DNA from: Staphylococcus cornubiensis
Lineage (GTDB): Bacteria > Bacillota > Bacilli > Staphylococcales > Staphylococcaceae
Assembly (NCBI RefSeq): GCF_900183575.1
Contig: NZ_FXUZ01000005.1
Span: 62,001-126,000, forward strand
Length of the DNA: 64,000 bases
Reading direction: 5' to 3'
Positions 49,439-60,913 of this stretch are shown one piece after another (position 1 is the first letter of the stretch; each line of letters opens with the position of its first letter). A program made the position numbers and the translations under genes. The notes under the pieces are model-generated. The model did not search any database. It worked only from the letters and a program-made list of their open reading frames with translations, and had not been told where the DNA came from.

Positions 49439-49489
49439 CGTCCTCACCTCTCTCATCGTTGTCTGCGTTACACATGCTTGTTTAAGCAC

Positions 49490-49830
49490 ATTTTACCACT
49501 TTTTATGCATAATACATTATATTTTTTCAATTTTACATAAAATTTATAAAACACTTTACATGATCTAAGAAAAGCTTGTATCAAAGAGAGTCCAAAACTT
49601 TCTTATCGACTTAAAAACCAAGAAATTTTTATCACATCCCCTTAATACTCATGAATGGATGCAGAAACTTTTTTAATTAGGATAATGTACACGCCATCTT
49701 CCTTTGTTTTGAAATGTGAAGCTCAAACAAGATTGCAAGCACCTCCCGAGACTCCTAGGAACGCGCCGCCTATTTCAAGCAGTCGAGTGGGTTCGCATTC
49801 CAGTACGTAAAGTGTATCAAAGTATCCCAA
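49490..49830. other. Intergenic region holding element copy C
   Basis: About 340 bp with no gene seen. Apart from the GATTGCAA...CGAGACTCCT core at 49731, I find no clear promoter or coding frame. Confidence 0.5.
49731..49757 (+). repeat. Dispersed intergenic element core, copy C
   Basis: GATTGCAA, eight bases, then CGAGACTCCTAGG. It shares the core of copies A and B but is followed by different, G+C-rich sequence and looks truncated. Confidence 0.55.
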
Positions 49831-49833
49831 AAC

Positions 49834-49877
49834 AAAAAAAGAGCTAAAATGCTGATGTGCTCAACACTTTAGCTCTT
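49834..49877 (-). terminator. ychF terminator
   Basis: Minus-strand AAGAGCTAAA/TTTAGCTCTT stem with a long T-run. Confidence 0.88.
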
Positions 49878-49888
49878 ATTGTTATCTC

Positions 49889-50986
49889 CTACACATTAAA
49901 ACGGAAATGCACGACATCTCCATCTTGCATCACGTAATCTTTACCTTCTAAGCGCATTTTACCCGCTTCTTTCGCACCTTGTTCACCGTTATGCGCAACG
50001 AAGTCTTCATAACTTGTCACCTCAGCACGAATGAAGCCACGTTCAAAGTCCGTATGAATGATACCCGCACATTGTGGCGCCGTCATGCCTTCTTTAAACG
50101 TCCAAGCACGCACCTCTTGCACACCTGCTGTAAAGTACGTCGCCAATCCTAATAAATCATATGTTTTACGGATTAAGCGGTTCAAACCAGGCTCTTCAAT
50201 ACCTAATTCTTCCAAGAACATTGCTTTATCTTCATCGTCTAATGTCGCAATCTCTTCCTCGATTTTTGCGCTAATGACGATAACTTCTGAATCTTCTTGT
50301 GCTGCATACTCACGAATGGCTTTCACTTTATCATTTTCTGCATCGTTAATTTCATCTTCACCGACGTTCGCAATATATAACATCGATTTTGAAGTTAACA
50401 ATTGCGCTTGATTCACATATTTTTGATCTTCATCGTTAAATTCTAAACTACGAGCAGGTTGGCCATTTTCAAGTGCTTCTTTAATTCTTGTTAAAATACG
50501 CACTTCATTGACCGCTGTTTTATCTTTTTGTTTTGCCATTTTTTCAAGACGTGGCAAACGTTTTTCAACAGATTCTAAGTCCGCTAATACCAATTCCATG
50601 TTGATGACTTCAATATCTTCAATCGGGTTCACACGTCCTGCAACGTGTGTCACATTTTCATCATCGAATGCACGTACAACCTGACAAATCGCATCCACTT
50701 CACGAATGTGTGATAAAAATTTGTTTCCGAGACCTTCCCCTTTTGAAGCTCCCTTAACGATACCTGCAATATCTGTAAATTCAAACGTTGTCGGTACTGT
50801 TTTTTTAGGATTTACAATTGCTTCTAATTGTGTTAAACGTGTATCTGGCACTTCAACGATTCCGACATTAGGATCAATCGTTGCGAAAGGATAGTTTGCA
50901 GCAAGTGCACCTGCTTTTGTAATTGCGTTAAATAAAGTTGATTTTCCGACGTTAGGTAAGCCGACAATACCAGCTGTTAAAGCCAT
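49889..50986 (-). CDS. ychF: Redox-regulated ATPase YchF
   Basis: A 365-residue Obg-family P-loop protein with G1 [13 protein letters not shown]3 [17 protein letters not shown] and a C-terminal TGS domain ([19 protein letters not shown]). It binds ATP in preference to GTP and associates with ribosomes. It starts 10 bp before the end of the upstream DUF951 gene, so the two overlap. Confidence 0.97.
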   Translation of the reverse strand: MALTAGIVGLPNVGKSTLFNAITKAGALAANYPFATIDPNVGIVEVPDTRLTQLEAIVNPKKTVPTTFEFTDIAGIVKGASKGEGLGNKFLSHIREVDAICQVVRAFDDENVTHVAGRVNPIEDIEVINMELVLADLESVEKRLPRLEKMAKQKDKTAVNEVRILTRIKEALENGQPARSLEFNDEDQKYVNQAQLLTSKSMLYIANVGEDEINDAENDKVKAIREYAAQEDSEVIVISAKIEEEIATLDDEDKAMFLEELGIEEPGLNRLIRKTYDLLGLATYFTAGVQEVRAWTFKEGMTAPQCAGIIHTDFERGFIRAEVTSYEDFVAHNGEQGAKEAGKMRLEGKDYVMQDGDVVHFRFNV

Positions 50987-51198
50987 GTTTCATTCTCCTT
51001 CTCATTTGAACTCGCTTTTTCGAGTACTTTTTTTATTTTTTTGTTGAAAGTTTGACGTGGTAACATAATACTGCGCTGACAATTTTCACATTTAATCCGA
51101 ATATCTGCGCCCATACGAATGATTTTAAAGCGATTCGTTCCACATGCGTGTTGCTTCTTCATCTCTACTATATCATTTAATTCGTAATTTGAAGCCAC
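50977..51198 (-). CDS. DUF951-family protein
   Basis: A 73-residue protein with cysteines arranged as CG...C-x-x-C (HACGTNRF, IKCENCQR), probably a small metal-binding nucleic-acid protein. It lies in the widely conserved parB-mscS-DUF951-ychF order. Function unknown. Confidence 0.9.
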   Translation of the reverse strand: MASNYELNDIVEMKKQHACGTNRFKIIRMGADIRIKCENCQRSIMLPRQTFNKKIKKVLEKASSNEKENETWL

Positions 51199-51210
51199 TC
51201 AATTTCACCT

Positions 51211-52101
51211 CTATGCATCCTTGTTTTGTTGTTCTTGATATAACTGGACAAGCGTCGGCATCGGTGCTTCAATACCTTCAGACTGTAGAAATTCTTTTAA
51301 CTCACGGCGTAAAATACGTGACCCACTAAAGCTTTCACCTGGTATCGTTTCACCCGCCACACGAATCATTACTTCATAACTGTTAAATTTATCGACACCT
51401 AGCACTTCAGGCGGTTCAGTAAAAATGTCATATTTCTTTGGTATCGTTTTTAAGAAGAGGTTCATTTTCTTCTCTACATCATCAATTTTCTCATGAATTG
51501 ACACCGGAATGTCAATAATCGATACACCATTCGTCACTGAAAAGTTTGTGACCTCACTCATCGTCCCATTTGGAATAATTGAGAGCTCCCCTGTAAATGA
51601 TAAAATACGTGTCGAACGAAGACCAATCGATTTGACTGTTCCTTCTGCGATAGGTGCACTATTGTTTTTAATACTCACATAGTCCCCGACATCGAATTGA
51701 TTTTCAAATATAATAAAGAAACCTGTAATCACGTCTTTCACGAGTGTTTGCGCACCAAAACCAATCGCTAAACCTACAACGCCGGCCCCTGCTAAAATAC
51801 TTTCAACACTAATCCCAAATTTGCTAAGCACGGTTGTCAGTGTAATAAACCATACGATGTAACCGACCACATTTTGAACGAGTGTAATTAATGTTTTCGA
51901 CCTTTTGGCACGATTAGTTTTCCCTGAACGATTGTTGACTTTAAAAAATTGCGCGATAACTTTATTTAAAATACGCACAACAATAAAAGCGACGATGACA
52001 TATATCAATACAATAATCAGTTTCGTCAGTAAGTTTGAATAGGTTTCTGGATCTAATAACGGTTGAACCATACTTTTTAATATCGCTTCTAATTGATTCA
52101 T
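51211..52101 (-). CDS. mscS: Small-conductance mechanosensitive channel (MscS family)
   Basis: A 296-residue protein with about three N-terminal helices. The pore helix is glycine/alanine-rich (ILAGAGVVGLAIGFGAQTLVKD), and the cytoplasmic beta domain includes GDYVSIKNNSAPIAEGTVKS. It releases osmolytes on hypo-osmotic shock. GGGAG precedes the ATG. Confidence 0.93.
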   Translation of the reverse strand: MNQLEAILKSMVQPLLDPETYSNLLTKLIIVLIYVIVAFIVVRILNKVIAQFFKVNNRSGKTNRAKRSKTLITLVQNVVGYIVWFITLTTVLSKFGISVESILAGAGVVGLAIGFGAQTLVKDVITGFFIIFENQFDVGDYVSIKNNSAPIAEGTVKSIGLRSTRILSFTGELSIIPNGTMSEVTNFSVTNGVSIIDIPVSIHEKIDDVEKKMNLFLKTIPKKYDIFTEPPEVLGVDKFNSYEVMIRVAGETIPGESFSGSRILRRELKEFLQSEGIEAPMPTLVQLYQEQQNKDA

Positions 52102-52166
52102 AAGTAACTCCCTTCTCTATGGATAATCTTAAATGATGTATATTGATGCGCACGACCCTGAAAATT

Positions 52167-52991
52167 TTACATTTTTTTAAGCAATTGAATCAGTCGGCGA
52201 TAGTCACTTTCAGAGTGGAACGTAAAAGTAATCTCGCCTACATTTTTCTTTGTCGTAATTTCGACGCTTGTCCCGTACTGTTCCTTTAATTGTTGTTCAT
52301 GTTGTCGAATCAGTGCGGGCTTTTTCGTCGTGTGCTGTTGGTGCGATGCCGTTTGTTGTCCACTGCCTGTAAATTCAGCGACTTGTTGCTCCAAATATCT
52401 CACACTCCAAGACTCCCGGATGGCTAAATGTGCATATTTAATCATGGTTTCCGGCTCTTTGAATGCGAGGAGTGTGCGTCCGTGTCCTCCTGAAAGTTCG
52501 CCTTCTCGTATTAAAGTTCTAATCTTAACAGGTAACTTGAGCAGTCTCAACATATTCGCTATATACGGTCTCGACTTACCTAATCGTGCAGCGACTTCTT
52601 GTTGTGTCAGATTCAAATGTTGCATCAGTTGTTGATAACTTTCTGCTTCTTCTAATGCATTCAAGTCTTCACGTTGCAAGTTCTCAATAATCGCTAGCTC
52701 TCGCATCTCACCATCTGAAAAAGTTTTGACGATAGCTGGAATGTGCGTTAAGCCTGCCTCAAGACTCGCCCGATAACGGCGCTCACCCGCGACAATGTAA
52801 AACCCATGAATTGCTTTTGTCACGATAATCGGCTGTAATACCCCATGTTGTGCAATCGATTGCGCGAGCTCTGTTAACTTTTCAGCATCAAACGTTTTTC
52901 GAGGTTGGTACGGATTCGGTCTGATTTCCGTCAATGCCAAGTGTTGAACCTGTTCTGAATCATCCTGTTGACTTTGCCATTTTTGAGTCAT
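52167..52991 (-). CDS. parB: ParB/Spo0J-type chromosome partitioning protein
   Basis: A ParB of about 274 residues. The N-terminal CTPase motif is GFYIVAGERRYRA, IRPNPYQPRKTF and ENLQREDLNALEEA are present, and the HTH is LTQQEVAARLGKSRPYIANML. A C-terminal dimerisation segment ends RRLIQLLKKM. It loads at parS sites. The start is uncertain: I took ATG 52991, and GTG or a longer ATG start up to 53024 is possible. No parS site was noticed in the window. Confidence 0.9.
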   Translation of the reverse strand: MTQKWQSQQDDSEQVQHLALTEIRPNPYQPRKTFDAEKLTELAQSIAQHGVLQPIIVTKAIHGFYIVAGERRYRASLEAGLTHIPAIVKTFSDGEMRELAIIENLQREDLNALEEAESYQQLMQHLNLTQQEVAARLGKSRPYIANMLRLLKLPVKIRTLIREGELSGGHGRTLLAFKEPETMIKYAHLAIRESWSVRYLEQQVAEFTGSGQQTASHQQHTTKKPALIRQHEQQLKEQYGTSVEITTKKNVGEITFTFHSESDYRRLIQLLKKM

Positions 52992-53119
52992 CCCTTTCAC
53001 CAACCTTTTCAAAATTTTTACCATTCCATTTTACTGTTTGCACCATTGATAAACAAGCTTTTCTCTATGATTTTAAGTCGCGTCAAATTTCTCTCTCTTC
53101 TAAATTTTCAGAAAATATG

Positions 53120-53148
53120 TTGACAAATTTTTTGGCTTCATGTAAAGT
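53120..53148 (+). promoter_or_regulatory. Methionine operon promoter
   Basis: TTGACA (53120-53125) and TAAAGT (53143-53148) are 17 bp apart, giving a leader of about 400 nt before metI. Confidence 0.75.
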
Positions 53149-53154
53149 GTTTTT

Positions 53155-53536
53155 TATCAAAGCACAAGACAATATATTGAAACACTGTAAAAAGGAAAGT
53201 AAAACGTCCCCTGCTTTTACAGAGAGCCTTCGTTTGCTGAGAGAAGGTATTGAAAGCGCGTTTGAAAATGGCCTTGGAGTGTTGGTACCAATATGAGGTA
53301 TCACCGGGTTCGCCCGTTATAGCGATACAGTATTCACATTTTGTGATGCGTGTAGAACATTCCAAAGATATCCCTCACACATTCGATGTCTATCATACCG
53401 TCTACATCGCACACAATTTCGCGTACTGGAAGAGGCGACTTGAGTGATCAAGTTGCGAACAAAGGTGGTACCACGAGAAGCTTTCGTCCTTTATATCTAA
53501 TTTTTATTGGATCTAAAGGACGGAAGCTTTTTTATT
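53155..53536 (+). ncRNA. Methionine T-box leader
   Basis: The leader has the T-box start AGAGAG...GCTGAGAGAAGG (53221-53246). An ATG in GAAAATGGCCTTGGAG (53268-53270) is in the position of the specifier codon. The T-box itself is AAAGGTGGTACCACG (53461-53475). The terminator has arms AAGCTTTCGTCCTTT and AAAGGACGGAAGCTT and a T-run ending near 53536. Uncharged methionyl-tRNA should open the operon. The same type of long met leader is known in S. aureus. Confidence 0.93.
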
Positions 53537-53557
53537 TTTGAAGAGGAGGTTGAACTG

Positions 53558-54670
53558 ATGAAAGAAACAACACTGGCACAAATTGCACTGACTCAAGATG
53601 ACACTGGCGCAATCGCAAACCCTATTTATCTCTCTACGGCATACCAACACGAAGGACTCGGGCTTTCAACAGGCTTTGATTACACACGCACGAAAAACCC
53701 AACGCGACAAGTTTTTGAAGATGCATTTGCGCGACTCGAAGGCGGCATTGCATCGTTTGCGACAGCGAGTGGCATGGCAAGCATTCAATTGGTCTGTAAT
53801 CTTTTCAAACCAGGTGATGAGATACTCGTTTCTTTTGACTTGTATGGTGGCACATTTCGCTTGTTTGAATTTTATGAAGCCCAATACGGCATTCGTTTTC
53901 ATTACATTGATTTTGAAGACCCTGACGCTGTAAAGGCTGCCATTACACCTCAAACAAAAGCATTATTCATTGAGCCGATTTCAAATCCATTAATGATTGA
54001 AATTGATTTAACGCCCTATTACGCGTTAGCAGCGCAACACAAGTTGTTAACGGTTATCGACAATACCTTTCTCACACCTTATTTGTCGACACCTTTACTT
54101 GATGGTGCAGATATTGTTTTACATTCAGCAACGAAATATATCGGTGGCCATAATGACGTCCTCGCGGGTGTCGTGACGGTCAAAGATGCAGCCCTTGCAG
54201 AAAAGTTAGGCCAATTTCACAACATGATTGGTGCGACACTTTCACCGATTGATAGTTATTTATTGTTACGTGGCTTGAAAACATTGCATTTGCGCGTCGA
54301 ACGTTCACAACAAAATGCGCAACGCTTTGCATCGACTTGCGAAAATTTGACAGGCATTCAAGACGTGCTCTATTGCGGGCGCACAGGCATGTTAAGTTTA
54401 CGTCTCGAAGTTGGGTATAGCGTCGACCAATTGTTACGACAGTTGAAAGTATTACGCTTTGCCGAAAGTTTAGGCGGAACCGAAACATTTGTTACTTTCC
54501 CTTATACGCAAACACACATCGATATGCCTGATGAAGAAAAGGATCGTCGCGGTATTGACCAACACTTAATTCGACTATCGATTGGGATTGAGGCGTATGA
54601 AGATATTGAACAAGATTTCATACAAGCACTCCAACAAGCAAAAGAGGTGAGTACTGATGACACGTTCTAA
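53558..54670 (+). CDS. metI: Cystathionine gamma-synthase / O-acylhomoserine lyase MetI
   Basis: A 370-residue PLP enzyme of the Cys/Met metabolism family. The PLP lysine is in LHSATKYIGGH, and FDYTRTKNPTRQ and GASFATASGMAS-like motifs are present. The ATG at 53558 follows AGAGGAGGT. It joins activated homoserine with cysteine or sulfide. The end overlaps metC by 14 bp. Confidence 0.93.
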   Translation: MKETTLAQIALTQDDTGAIANPIYLSTAYQHEGLGLSTGFDYTRTKNPTRQVFEDAFARLEGGIASFATASGMASIQLVCNLFKPGDEILVSFDLYGGTFRLFEFYEAQYGIRFHYIDFEDPDAVKAAITPQTKALFIEPISNPLMIEIDLTPYYALAAQHKLLTVIDNTFLTPYLSTPLLDGADIVLHSATKYIGGHNDVLAGVVTVKDAALAEKLGQFHNMIGATLSPIDSYLLLRGLKTLHLRVERSQQNAQRFASTCENLTGIQDVLYCGRTGMLSLRLEVGYSVDQLLRQLKVLRFAESLGGTETFVTFPYTQTHIDMPDEEKDRRGIDQHLIRLSIGIEAYEDIEQDFIQALQQAKEVSTDDTF

Positions 54671-55832
54671 ACAAACTGAACTGATTCATGATGTCAACCG
54701 CGGTGTCACGTACCATTGCGCGAATCAACCGCTATATTATGCATCAACGTATCATCAACAACGGTTAGGCGAATCCGTTCCATATGATTATGCGCGCAGT
54801 GGCAATCCGAACCGCGAATTGCTCGAAACGAAACTCGCACAACTTGAAGGCGGAAAACACGCATTTGCATTCAACTCTGGTATCGCTGCAATTACAGCTG
54901 TGTTTTTAACTTTAAAAGCCGGTGACCACGTCATTTTGCCTGACGACGTGTACGGTGGGACGTTTCGACTGACAGAGCAAATTTTATCCCGCTTTGGCCT
55001 GACATTTTCAACGGTCAATGCCGAAAATGTAGCAGAGATTCGCGCAGCCATTCGACCGAACACCCGACTCATTTATGTTGAAACACCGTCGAATCCACTG
55101 TTCAAAATTACAGATATTCGTAAAGTCGCACATATTGCACAAGCACATGACATTTTACTCGCGGTCGACAATACATTTATGACGCCACTTGGTCAAAATC
55201 CACTGGCGCTCGGTGCAGATATCGTCATTCATAGCGCGACGAAGTTTTTAGGTGGCCATAGCGACCTCATTGCTGGCGCTGTCATTACGAACGATGACAC
55301 ACTCGCTGATGCCCTTTATTTAATCCAAAATGGCACGGGGACTGCTTTATCCGTTTATGACAGTTGGACGTTAACACAACATTTGAAAACATTCGTCGTC
55401 CGTTACCAACAATCTGTCGAAAGTGCACAACGGATTTACAACTTTTTAGAACAACATCCAGCGATTGCTCAAGTGTATTACCCAGGAAAAAGTATTGTGC
55501 ATCTAAAACAAGCGCAACATGGCGGGGCTGTGATAGGGTTTCGCTTAAAAGATGAAACCTATGCACAACAATTTGTCGATCAGCTCACTTTACCACTCGT
55601 CTCAGTGAGTTTAGGCGGTGTGGAGACGATTCTCTCGCACCCGTATACGATGTCACATGCCGCGATTCCCCAAGACATTCGAGAAGCGCGTGGCATTACA
55701 TTTGGCCTATTTCGATTGAGCGTTGGATTGGAAGATGTTGACGAATTAATTGCCGACCTCGATCAAGCATTAAAGGAGGGATCCTATGAGTCGACTACTG
55801 AACGCACTGAAAAACAATATTCTCGTCGCTGA
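54657..55832 (+). CDS. metC: Cystathionine beta-lyase MetC
   Basis: A 391-residue paralogue of MetI, with PLP lysine in IHSATKFLGGHSD and the substrate loop YDYARSGNPNRE. It cleaves cystathionine to homocysteine. It overlaps metI at the start and metF by 47 bp at the end, a tightly coupled arrangement. Confidence 0.93.
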   Translation: MTRSKQTELIHDVNRGVTYHCANQPLYYASTYHQQRLGESVPYDYARSGNPNRELLETKLAQLEGGKHAFAFNSGIAAITAVFLTLKAGDHVILPDDVYGGTFRLTEQILSRFGLTFSTVNAENVAEIRAAIRPNTRLIYVETPSNPLFKITDIRKVAHIAQAHDILLAVDNTFMTPLGQNPLALGADIVIHSATKFLGGHSDLIAGAVITNDDTLADALYLIQNGTGTALSVYDSWTLTQHLKTFVVRYQQSVESAQRIYNFLEQHPAIAQVYYPGKSIVHLKQAQHGGAVIGFRLKDETYAQQFVDQLTLPLVSVSLGGVETILSHPYTMSHAAIPQDIREARGITFGLFRLSVGLEDVDELIADLDQALKEGSYESTTERTEKQYSRR

Positions 55833-57627
55833 TGGTGCAATGGGGACGATTCTCTATTCAGAGGGCTTAGACACTTGTCCTGAAGCTTACAATCTGACGC
55901 ACCCTGACAAAGTCGAAAGCATTCATCGCTCGTACATTCAAGCCGGCGCAGATGTCATTCAAACGAATACGTACGGCGCCAACTTTGAAAAGCTACAACA
56001 ATTCGGCTTAGAACATCAAGTCAAAGCGATCCATCAAGCCGCTGTTGCCATCGCAAAACGTGCAGCCGGCCGAGACACATTGATTTTAGGGACAGTCGGT
56101 GGCTTTAGAAGCGTTAAACAAGGTGAACTGTCATTGTCGGCTATCCAATACCATACCGACATTCAAGTCGATACGCTCGTTGCTGAAGGCGTGGACGGTC
56201 TATTATTCGAAACGTATTACGATGAAGAAGAATTGCTCAATGCCATTCGACAAACACGTCAAAAGTACGACATTCCCATTATTGCGCAACTGACCGCTTC
56301 CAACACACATTATTTAATGAACGGTAAAGAAATTAACAGTGCATTGCAACAATTAGTCGAAGCCGGGGCAGACATTGTCGGTTTGAATTGTCACCACGGT
56401 CCCCATCATATGAAACGGACTTTCGGGCATATCGAATTACCGAACAACGCCTACTTATCGTGTTATCCGAATGCGAGCTTACTCGACATCGATCAACAAA
56501 CGTTCAAATATAGCGATAACGCACAATACTTCGGTGAGACCGCAGAACAACTTATTCAAGAAGGCGTGCGACTCATCGGCGGCTGTTGCGGTACAACGCC
56601 CGAACATATTCGCAAAATTAAAGCAGCGGTACAAGGTTTAAAGCCGATCAAAGAGAAAAAGGTCATTCCGATTCATCAAAAGCAAACGTCTGAAGCACCA
56701 AAACAAACTCGTCAAAATCTAGCAGCGCGTGTGCGAGAGCGACCGACCATCATCGTCGAACTTGATACACCGAAACATCTCGATACGACGAAATTTTTTC
56801 AAAACGTCAAAGCTTTGGATGATGCACAAATCGACGCCGTCACGTTAGCCGACAACTCTTTAGCAACGGTTCGCGTATCCAATATTGCAGCAGCGAGTCT
56901 GATTAAACAACAATTTGATATCGAACCACTCGTCCACATTACGTGTCGAGATCGCAACTTAATCGGGCTTCAATCTCATTTACTCGGCCTCTCTTTAATT
57001 GGCGTGAATGAAATTTTAGCAATTACCGGAGACCCTTCGAAAGTCGGGCATCTCCCTGGGGCAACGAATGTGTATGACGTGAATTCAAAAGGATTGACTG
57101 AACTTGCACTCAGATTTAACAAAGGCGTGAATACAGACGGCGATACATTAAAAGTCGCGACACAGTTCAATATTGCGGGTGGTTTTGATCCTCATGTGAG
57201 CAATATCAAAGCGGCAGTCCGTAAAATGGAAACCAAAATTAAAAGCGGTATGCATTACTTCATTACCCAACCTGTCTTTACGAAAGAAAAAATTGTCGAG
57301 ATTTATGAAGCGACAAAGCATCTCGATGTCCCTATCTTTATTGGGATTATGCCGATTACAAGTTATAAAAATGCTTTGTTTTTACATCATGAAGTGCCTG
57401 GCATCAAAATGTCAGACGACGTACTCGCACAATTTGAAGCCGTAGCAGATGATAGACAAGCCACCTATGAACTAAGCTTGTCCCTTTGTAAATCACTCAT
57501 CGACACGGTCCATACGTATTTCAACGGCTTGTATTTAATTACACCGTTTGAACGCATTGATTACTCATTAGCACTTGCAGCCTATTCGAAATCTATTACA
57601 ACATCTCATCAGGAGGCGATTTTATGA
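55786..57627 (+). CDS. metF: Bifunctional homocysteine S-methyltransferase / methylenetetrahydrofolate reductase
   Basis: A 613-residue fusion. The N-terminal methyltransferase domain (about 1-290) carries zinc ligands in VGLNCHHGP and [11 protein letters not shown]. The C-terminal MTHFR barrel (about 320-613) contains [13 protein letters not shown] and [10 protein letters not shown]. It supplies methyl groups for methionine. AAAGGAGGG precedes the ATG inside metC. Confidence 0.95.
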   Translation: MSRLLNALKNNILVADGAMGTILYSEGLDTCPEAYNLTHPDKVESIHRSYIQAGADVIQTNTYGANFEKLQQFGLEHQVKAIHQAAVAIAKRAAGRDTLILGTVGGFRSVKQGELSLSAIQYHTDIQVDTLVAEGVDGLLFETYYDEEELLNAIRQTRQKYDIPIIAQLTASNTHYLMNGKEINSALQQLVEAGADIVGLNCHHGPHHMKRTFGHIELPNNAYLSCYPNASLLDIDQQTFKYSDNAQYFGETAEQLIQEGVRLIGGCCGTTPEHIRKIKAAVQGLKPIKEKKVIPIHQKQTSEAPKQTRQNLAARVRERPTIIVELDTPKHLDTTKFFQNVKALDDAQIDAVTLADNSLATVRVSNIAAASLIKQQFDIEPLVHITCRDRNLIGLQSHLLGLSLIGVNEILAITGDPSKVGHLPGATNVYDVNSKGLTELALRFNKGVNTDGDTLKVATQFNIAGGFDPHVSNIKAAVRKMETKIKSGMHYFITQPVFTKEKIVEIYEATKHLDVPIFIGIMPITSYKNALFLHHEVPGIKMSDDVLAQFEAVADDRQATYELSLSLCKSLIDTVHTYFNGLYLITPFERIDYSLALAAYSKSITTSHQEAIL

Positions 57628-59864
57628 CAATTAAAACGACAAACTTAGGATTCCCAAGACTTGGACACAAACGTGAATGGAAAAAAGCTATCGAAAGCTA
57701 CTGGAACAACAACATTACGAAAGCTGAACTCGACGACACATTGCAACAATTACACCGTTCTAACTTAGTCCTACAACAAAATCACAATTTAGACAGTGTC
57801 CCTGTAGGTGACTTTTCATTATATGACCATATTCTCGATACATCTTTGTTATTCAACATTATTCCAACACGTTTTCAAGACCGTGATGTAGATGATGACC
57901 TCCTTTTCGACATCGCACGTGGTAACAAATCACACGTCGCAAGCGCACTCGTGAAATGGTTTAACACAAACTATCACTATATCGTACCTGAATGGGATAA
58001 TGTCACACCTCGCGTGAATCACAACCGCTTATTGGATCGTTTTAATGAAGCAAAAGCACTCAATATTAACGCACACCCTGTCATTGTCGGACCGATTACA
58101 TTCGTGGCACTTTCTAAGGGCGGCGACCAATCATTTGAAGACAAAGTACGCACGCTATTGCCACTATACGTTGAAGTATTAAAATCACTTATCGATGCTG
58201 GTGCAGAACTCATTCAAATTGACGAACCGATTTTAGTGACAGATCAAGCGGCAGAATTAGAAGCCATTACACGTGAAGCTTACGAGACATTTGCTGAAGC
58301 AGACGTCGCAAAAGCGTTAGTGATTCAAACATATTTCGAACGTGCAAATGTGAAGTTTTTAAGCGCATTACCAGTCAAAGGTCTCGGCTTAGACTTTGTA
58401 CATGATCACGGCTACAACTTACAACAAATCGAAAATGGCGACTTTGACCGCTCAAAAACATTATTTGCCGGTATTATCGACGGTCGAAACGTATGGGCTG
58501 CTGATGTTGAAGCGAAAAAAGCATTAATCGAAAAATTATCGCAATATTCCGACGTTTTATATATCAATCCATCGTCATCATTATTACACGTGCCTGTCTC
58601 TTTAGAAGATGAAACGTTAGAAGATGACATTCGTGACGGTTTAAGCTTTGCGACAGAAAAATTAGAAACGTTAGATGCATTAAAACGCGCTGTGAACGAC
58701 AACGACACTGAAGCATATGACCGTTTGCATGCACAATATACACGTTTCCAAAATCAAGCGTTCAAAAACCTTGAATATGACTTTGATAGTGTCCGTGCTG
58801 CACGTGCTTCAGCATTCTCTGAGCGTAAAGTCGTGCAACAACAACGCTTGAACTTACCAGATTTACCGACAACGACAATTGGTTCATTCCCGCAATCACC
58901 AGAAGTACGTAAACAACGTGCAGATTGGAAAAACAAACGCATTTCTGACGAGGCTTACCGTCAATTCGTTCAAGATGAGATCAAACGTTGGATTGAAATT
59001 CAAGAAGACATCGGTTTAGACGTTCTCGTACACGGTGAGTTTGAACGTAATGACATGGTCGAGTTCTTTGGCGAAAAGTTAGACGGCTTCCTCGTGACTA
59101 AATTTGGCTGGGTACAATCATACGGCTCACGTGCAGTAAAACCACCGATTATTTACGGTGATGTGAAATGGACGGCCCCATTAACAATTGATGAAACCGT
59201 ATATGCGCAAAGCTTAACGGACAAGCCAGTGAAAGGCATGCTGACAGGCCCAGTAACAATCTTAAACTGGTCATTCGAACGCGTTGATATTCCTCGCTCA
59301 ACCGTACAAGATCAAATTGCGCTTGCGATTAATGAAGAAGTGTTAGCGTTAGAAAAAGCCGGCATTCAAGTGATTCAAGTCGACGAACCAGCATTACGTG
59401 AAGGCTTACCATTACGTAAAGAATATCACGAAGACTACTTGGCAAAAGCTGTGCATAGCTTCAAACTTGCGACATCTTCTGTCACGGATGAAACGCAAAT
59501 TCATACGCATATGTGTTATTCGCAATTCGGACAAATCATCCATGCCATTCACGACTTAGATGCAGATGTCATTTCAATCGAAACGTCACGTAGCCACGGT
59601 GACCTCATTAAAGACTTTGAAGATATCGATTATGATTTAGGTATCGGTTTAGGCGTTTATGATATTCATAGCCCACGTATCCCGACAGAAGAAGAAATTA
59701 CGACAGCAATTGAACGTGGTTTACAACAAATCGACCGTTCATTATTCTGGGTTAATCCAGACTGTGGACTTAAAACACGTAAAGAAGATGAAGTGAAAGC
59801 AGCATTGACAGTATTGGTTAACAGCGCACGTAAATTGCGTCAAGAAGCCGTAGAAGCAAATTAA
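57624..59864 (+). CDS. metE: Cobalamin-independent methionine synthase
   Basis: A 746-residue enzyme with two barrels: [18 protein letters not shown] at the start and [13 protein letters not shown] opening the catalytic half. Zinc ligands are in HTHMCYSQF and NPDCGLKTR. It makes methionine from homocysteine and methyltetrahydrofolate-polyglutamate. It overlaps metF by 4 bp. The fifth gene (mdh) reported after metE in S. aureus is not present here. Confidence 0.97.
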   Translation: MTIKTTNLGFPRLGHKREWKKAIESYWNNNITKAELDDTLQQLHRSNLVLQQNHNLDSVPVGDFSLYDHILDTSLLFNIIPTRFQDRDVDDDLLFDIARGNKSHVASALVKWFNTNYHYIVPEWDNVTPRVNHNRLLDRFNEAKALNINAHPVIVGPITFVALSKGGDQSFEDKVRTLLPLYVEVLKSLIDAGAELIQIDEPILVTDQAAELEAITREAYETFAEADVAKALVIQTYFERANVKFLSALPVKGLGLDFVHDHGYNLQQIENGDFDRSKTLFAGIIDGRNVWAADVEAKKALIEKLSQYSDVLYINPSSSLLHVPVSLEDETLEDDIRDGLSFATEKLETLDALKRAVNDNDTEAYDRLHAQYTRFQNQAFKNLEYDFDSVRAARASAFSERKVVQQQRLNLPDLPTTTIGSFPQSPEVRKQRADWKNKRISDEAYRQFVQDEIKRWIEIQEDIGLDVLVHGEFERNDMVEFFGEKLDGFLVTKFGWVQSYGSRAVKPPIIYGDVKWTAPLTIDETVYAQSLTDKPVKGMLTGPVTILNWSFERVDIPRSTVQDQIALAINEEVLALEKAGIQVIQVDEPALREGLPLRKEYHEDYLAKAVHSFKLATSSVTDETQIHTHMCYSQFGQIIHAIHDLDADVISIETSRSHGDLIKDFEDIDYDLGIGLGVYDIHSPRIPTEEEITTAIERGLQQIDRSLFWVNPDCGLKTRKEDEVKAALTVLVNSARKLRQEAVEAN

Positions 59865-59902
59865 CAATAGGACACGCTTTCAAATTAATGAACATATCGC
59901 AT

Positions 59903-59948
59903 ACATCCCAAAAGTATTGATTCAGCTTACTTTTGGGATGTATTTTTT
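59903..59948 (+). terminator. Methionine operon terminator
   Basis: ACATCCCAAAAGTA/TACTTTTGGGATGT stem followed by TTTTTT. Confidence 0.93.
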
Positions 59949-60133
59949 CGTTTGAACAAGTTATTTAATTCAATAATAAGTAAAGCAATCATTTTTGAAC
60001 TTGTTGTTTAATATTTTTATAAAAAGGAATAATGAATAAAAGCAATCTTTCTATGACTTATGCTTCTCTTAATTTTTTGGCTATGAGGATGAAGAATACT
60101 CAATCAACGTTAGACAGAGGGAGTGGGGTTTCA

Positions 60134-60376
60134 ATGAAAATTTCTTGGATTTTATGGTGGATTTTCACTATTTTAGAAGTGGCGCTGTTTTTAGGGCTAT
60201 CCTTTTTGCTGTGGATGCGAGAAGTTGATGCAAGTGGTGCCGTTCAAACAACAGAGATAAAATGGATTAACATACTTGTGTTAGGTGCTTCCTTTTTAGT
60301 GCCAGCTATCATTCAAATTATCTGGCTCATTTTCAATGTTGTGAAGTCCGAAAAGAGAACGGCTCGTGATTTGTAG
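60134..60376 (+). CDS. DUF3923-like small membrane protein
   Basis: An 80-residue protein with two membrane helices (ILWWIFTILEVALFLGLSFL and ILVLGASFLVPAIIQIIWLI). GGGAGTGGGG lies about 8 bases before ATG 60134; an upstream in-frame extension to 60032 has no ribosome-binding site. Function unknown. Confidence 0.72.
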   Translation: MKISWILWWIFTILEVALFLGLSFLLWMREVDASGAVQTTEIKWINILVLGASFLVPAIIQIIWLIFNVVKSEKRTARDL

Positions 60377-60470
60377 ACTTGCATGATTGTTAATGTTTTT
60401 GTTTTCACATACGACTGAGATAAAATTCATTTATATAGAAACATTGTTTTACCGTATTCTAAACTACCCC

Positions 60471-60507
60471 AAAATGCGATTTTCATGTTTGAGAAAATCG
60501 CATTTTT
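60471..60507. terminator. Bidirectional terminator
   Basis: AAATGCGATTTTC/GAAAATCGCATTT stem with T-runs on both strands, between convergent small membrane-protein genes. Confidence 0.88.
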
Positions 60508-60700
60508 ACTGACTATTTTTGTAATCTTTCCATACATAAATACTGGAAATACATAAATAAACGATATTTAAAATAGCTAAGAAAGCCAAAAATAGAAACA
60601 AGCTGAAATTTTGATGAGCTGAAATAGATGATATTGAAAAAAGTAATATCGCACCAATGATGAGTCCTATCATAATATGCGCTTCAGATTTGGTGATCAT
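60506..60700 (-). CDS. Small membrane protein, function unknown
   Basis: A 64-residue protein with two predicted helices (HIMIGLIIGAILLFSISSI and LFLFLAFLAILNIVYLCISS) and a short basic tail. GGAGGAACC precedes the ATG at 60700. Not recognised. Confidence 0.6.
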   Translation of the reverse strand: MITKSEAHIMIGLIIGAILLFSISSISAHQNFSLFLFLAFLAILNIVYLCISSIYVWKDYKNSQ

Positions 60701-60850
60701 TAAAGGTTCCTCCATACATTTTTGTATTCAACAACACAAGAAAGTTTAAAGCTTATGTAACCATTTGTACCATATCATGAACTACGTGAGAAGCCATTAC
60801 CACCTTTTTATTGCTATTGATTTTAAGACTTCTCCAAGACTTCCCCACAC

Positions 60851-60896
60851 AAAAAAGCTTCTCTTCCGCTTAAATTAAGGAAAAGAAGCTTTTTTA
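60851..60896. terminator. Bidirectional terminator after ureD
   Basis: AAAAAAGCTTCT/AGAAGCTTTTTT arms with inner TTCC/GGAA pairing. Confidence 0.9.
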
Positions 60897-60913
60897 TTCT
60901 TGATTCCGTTACT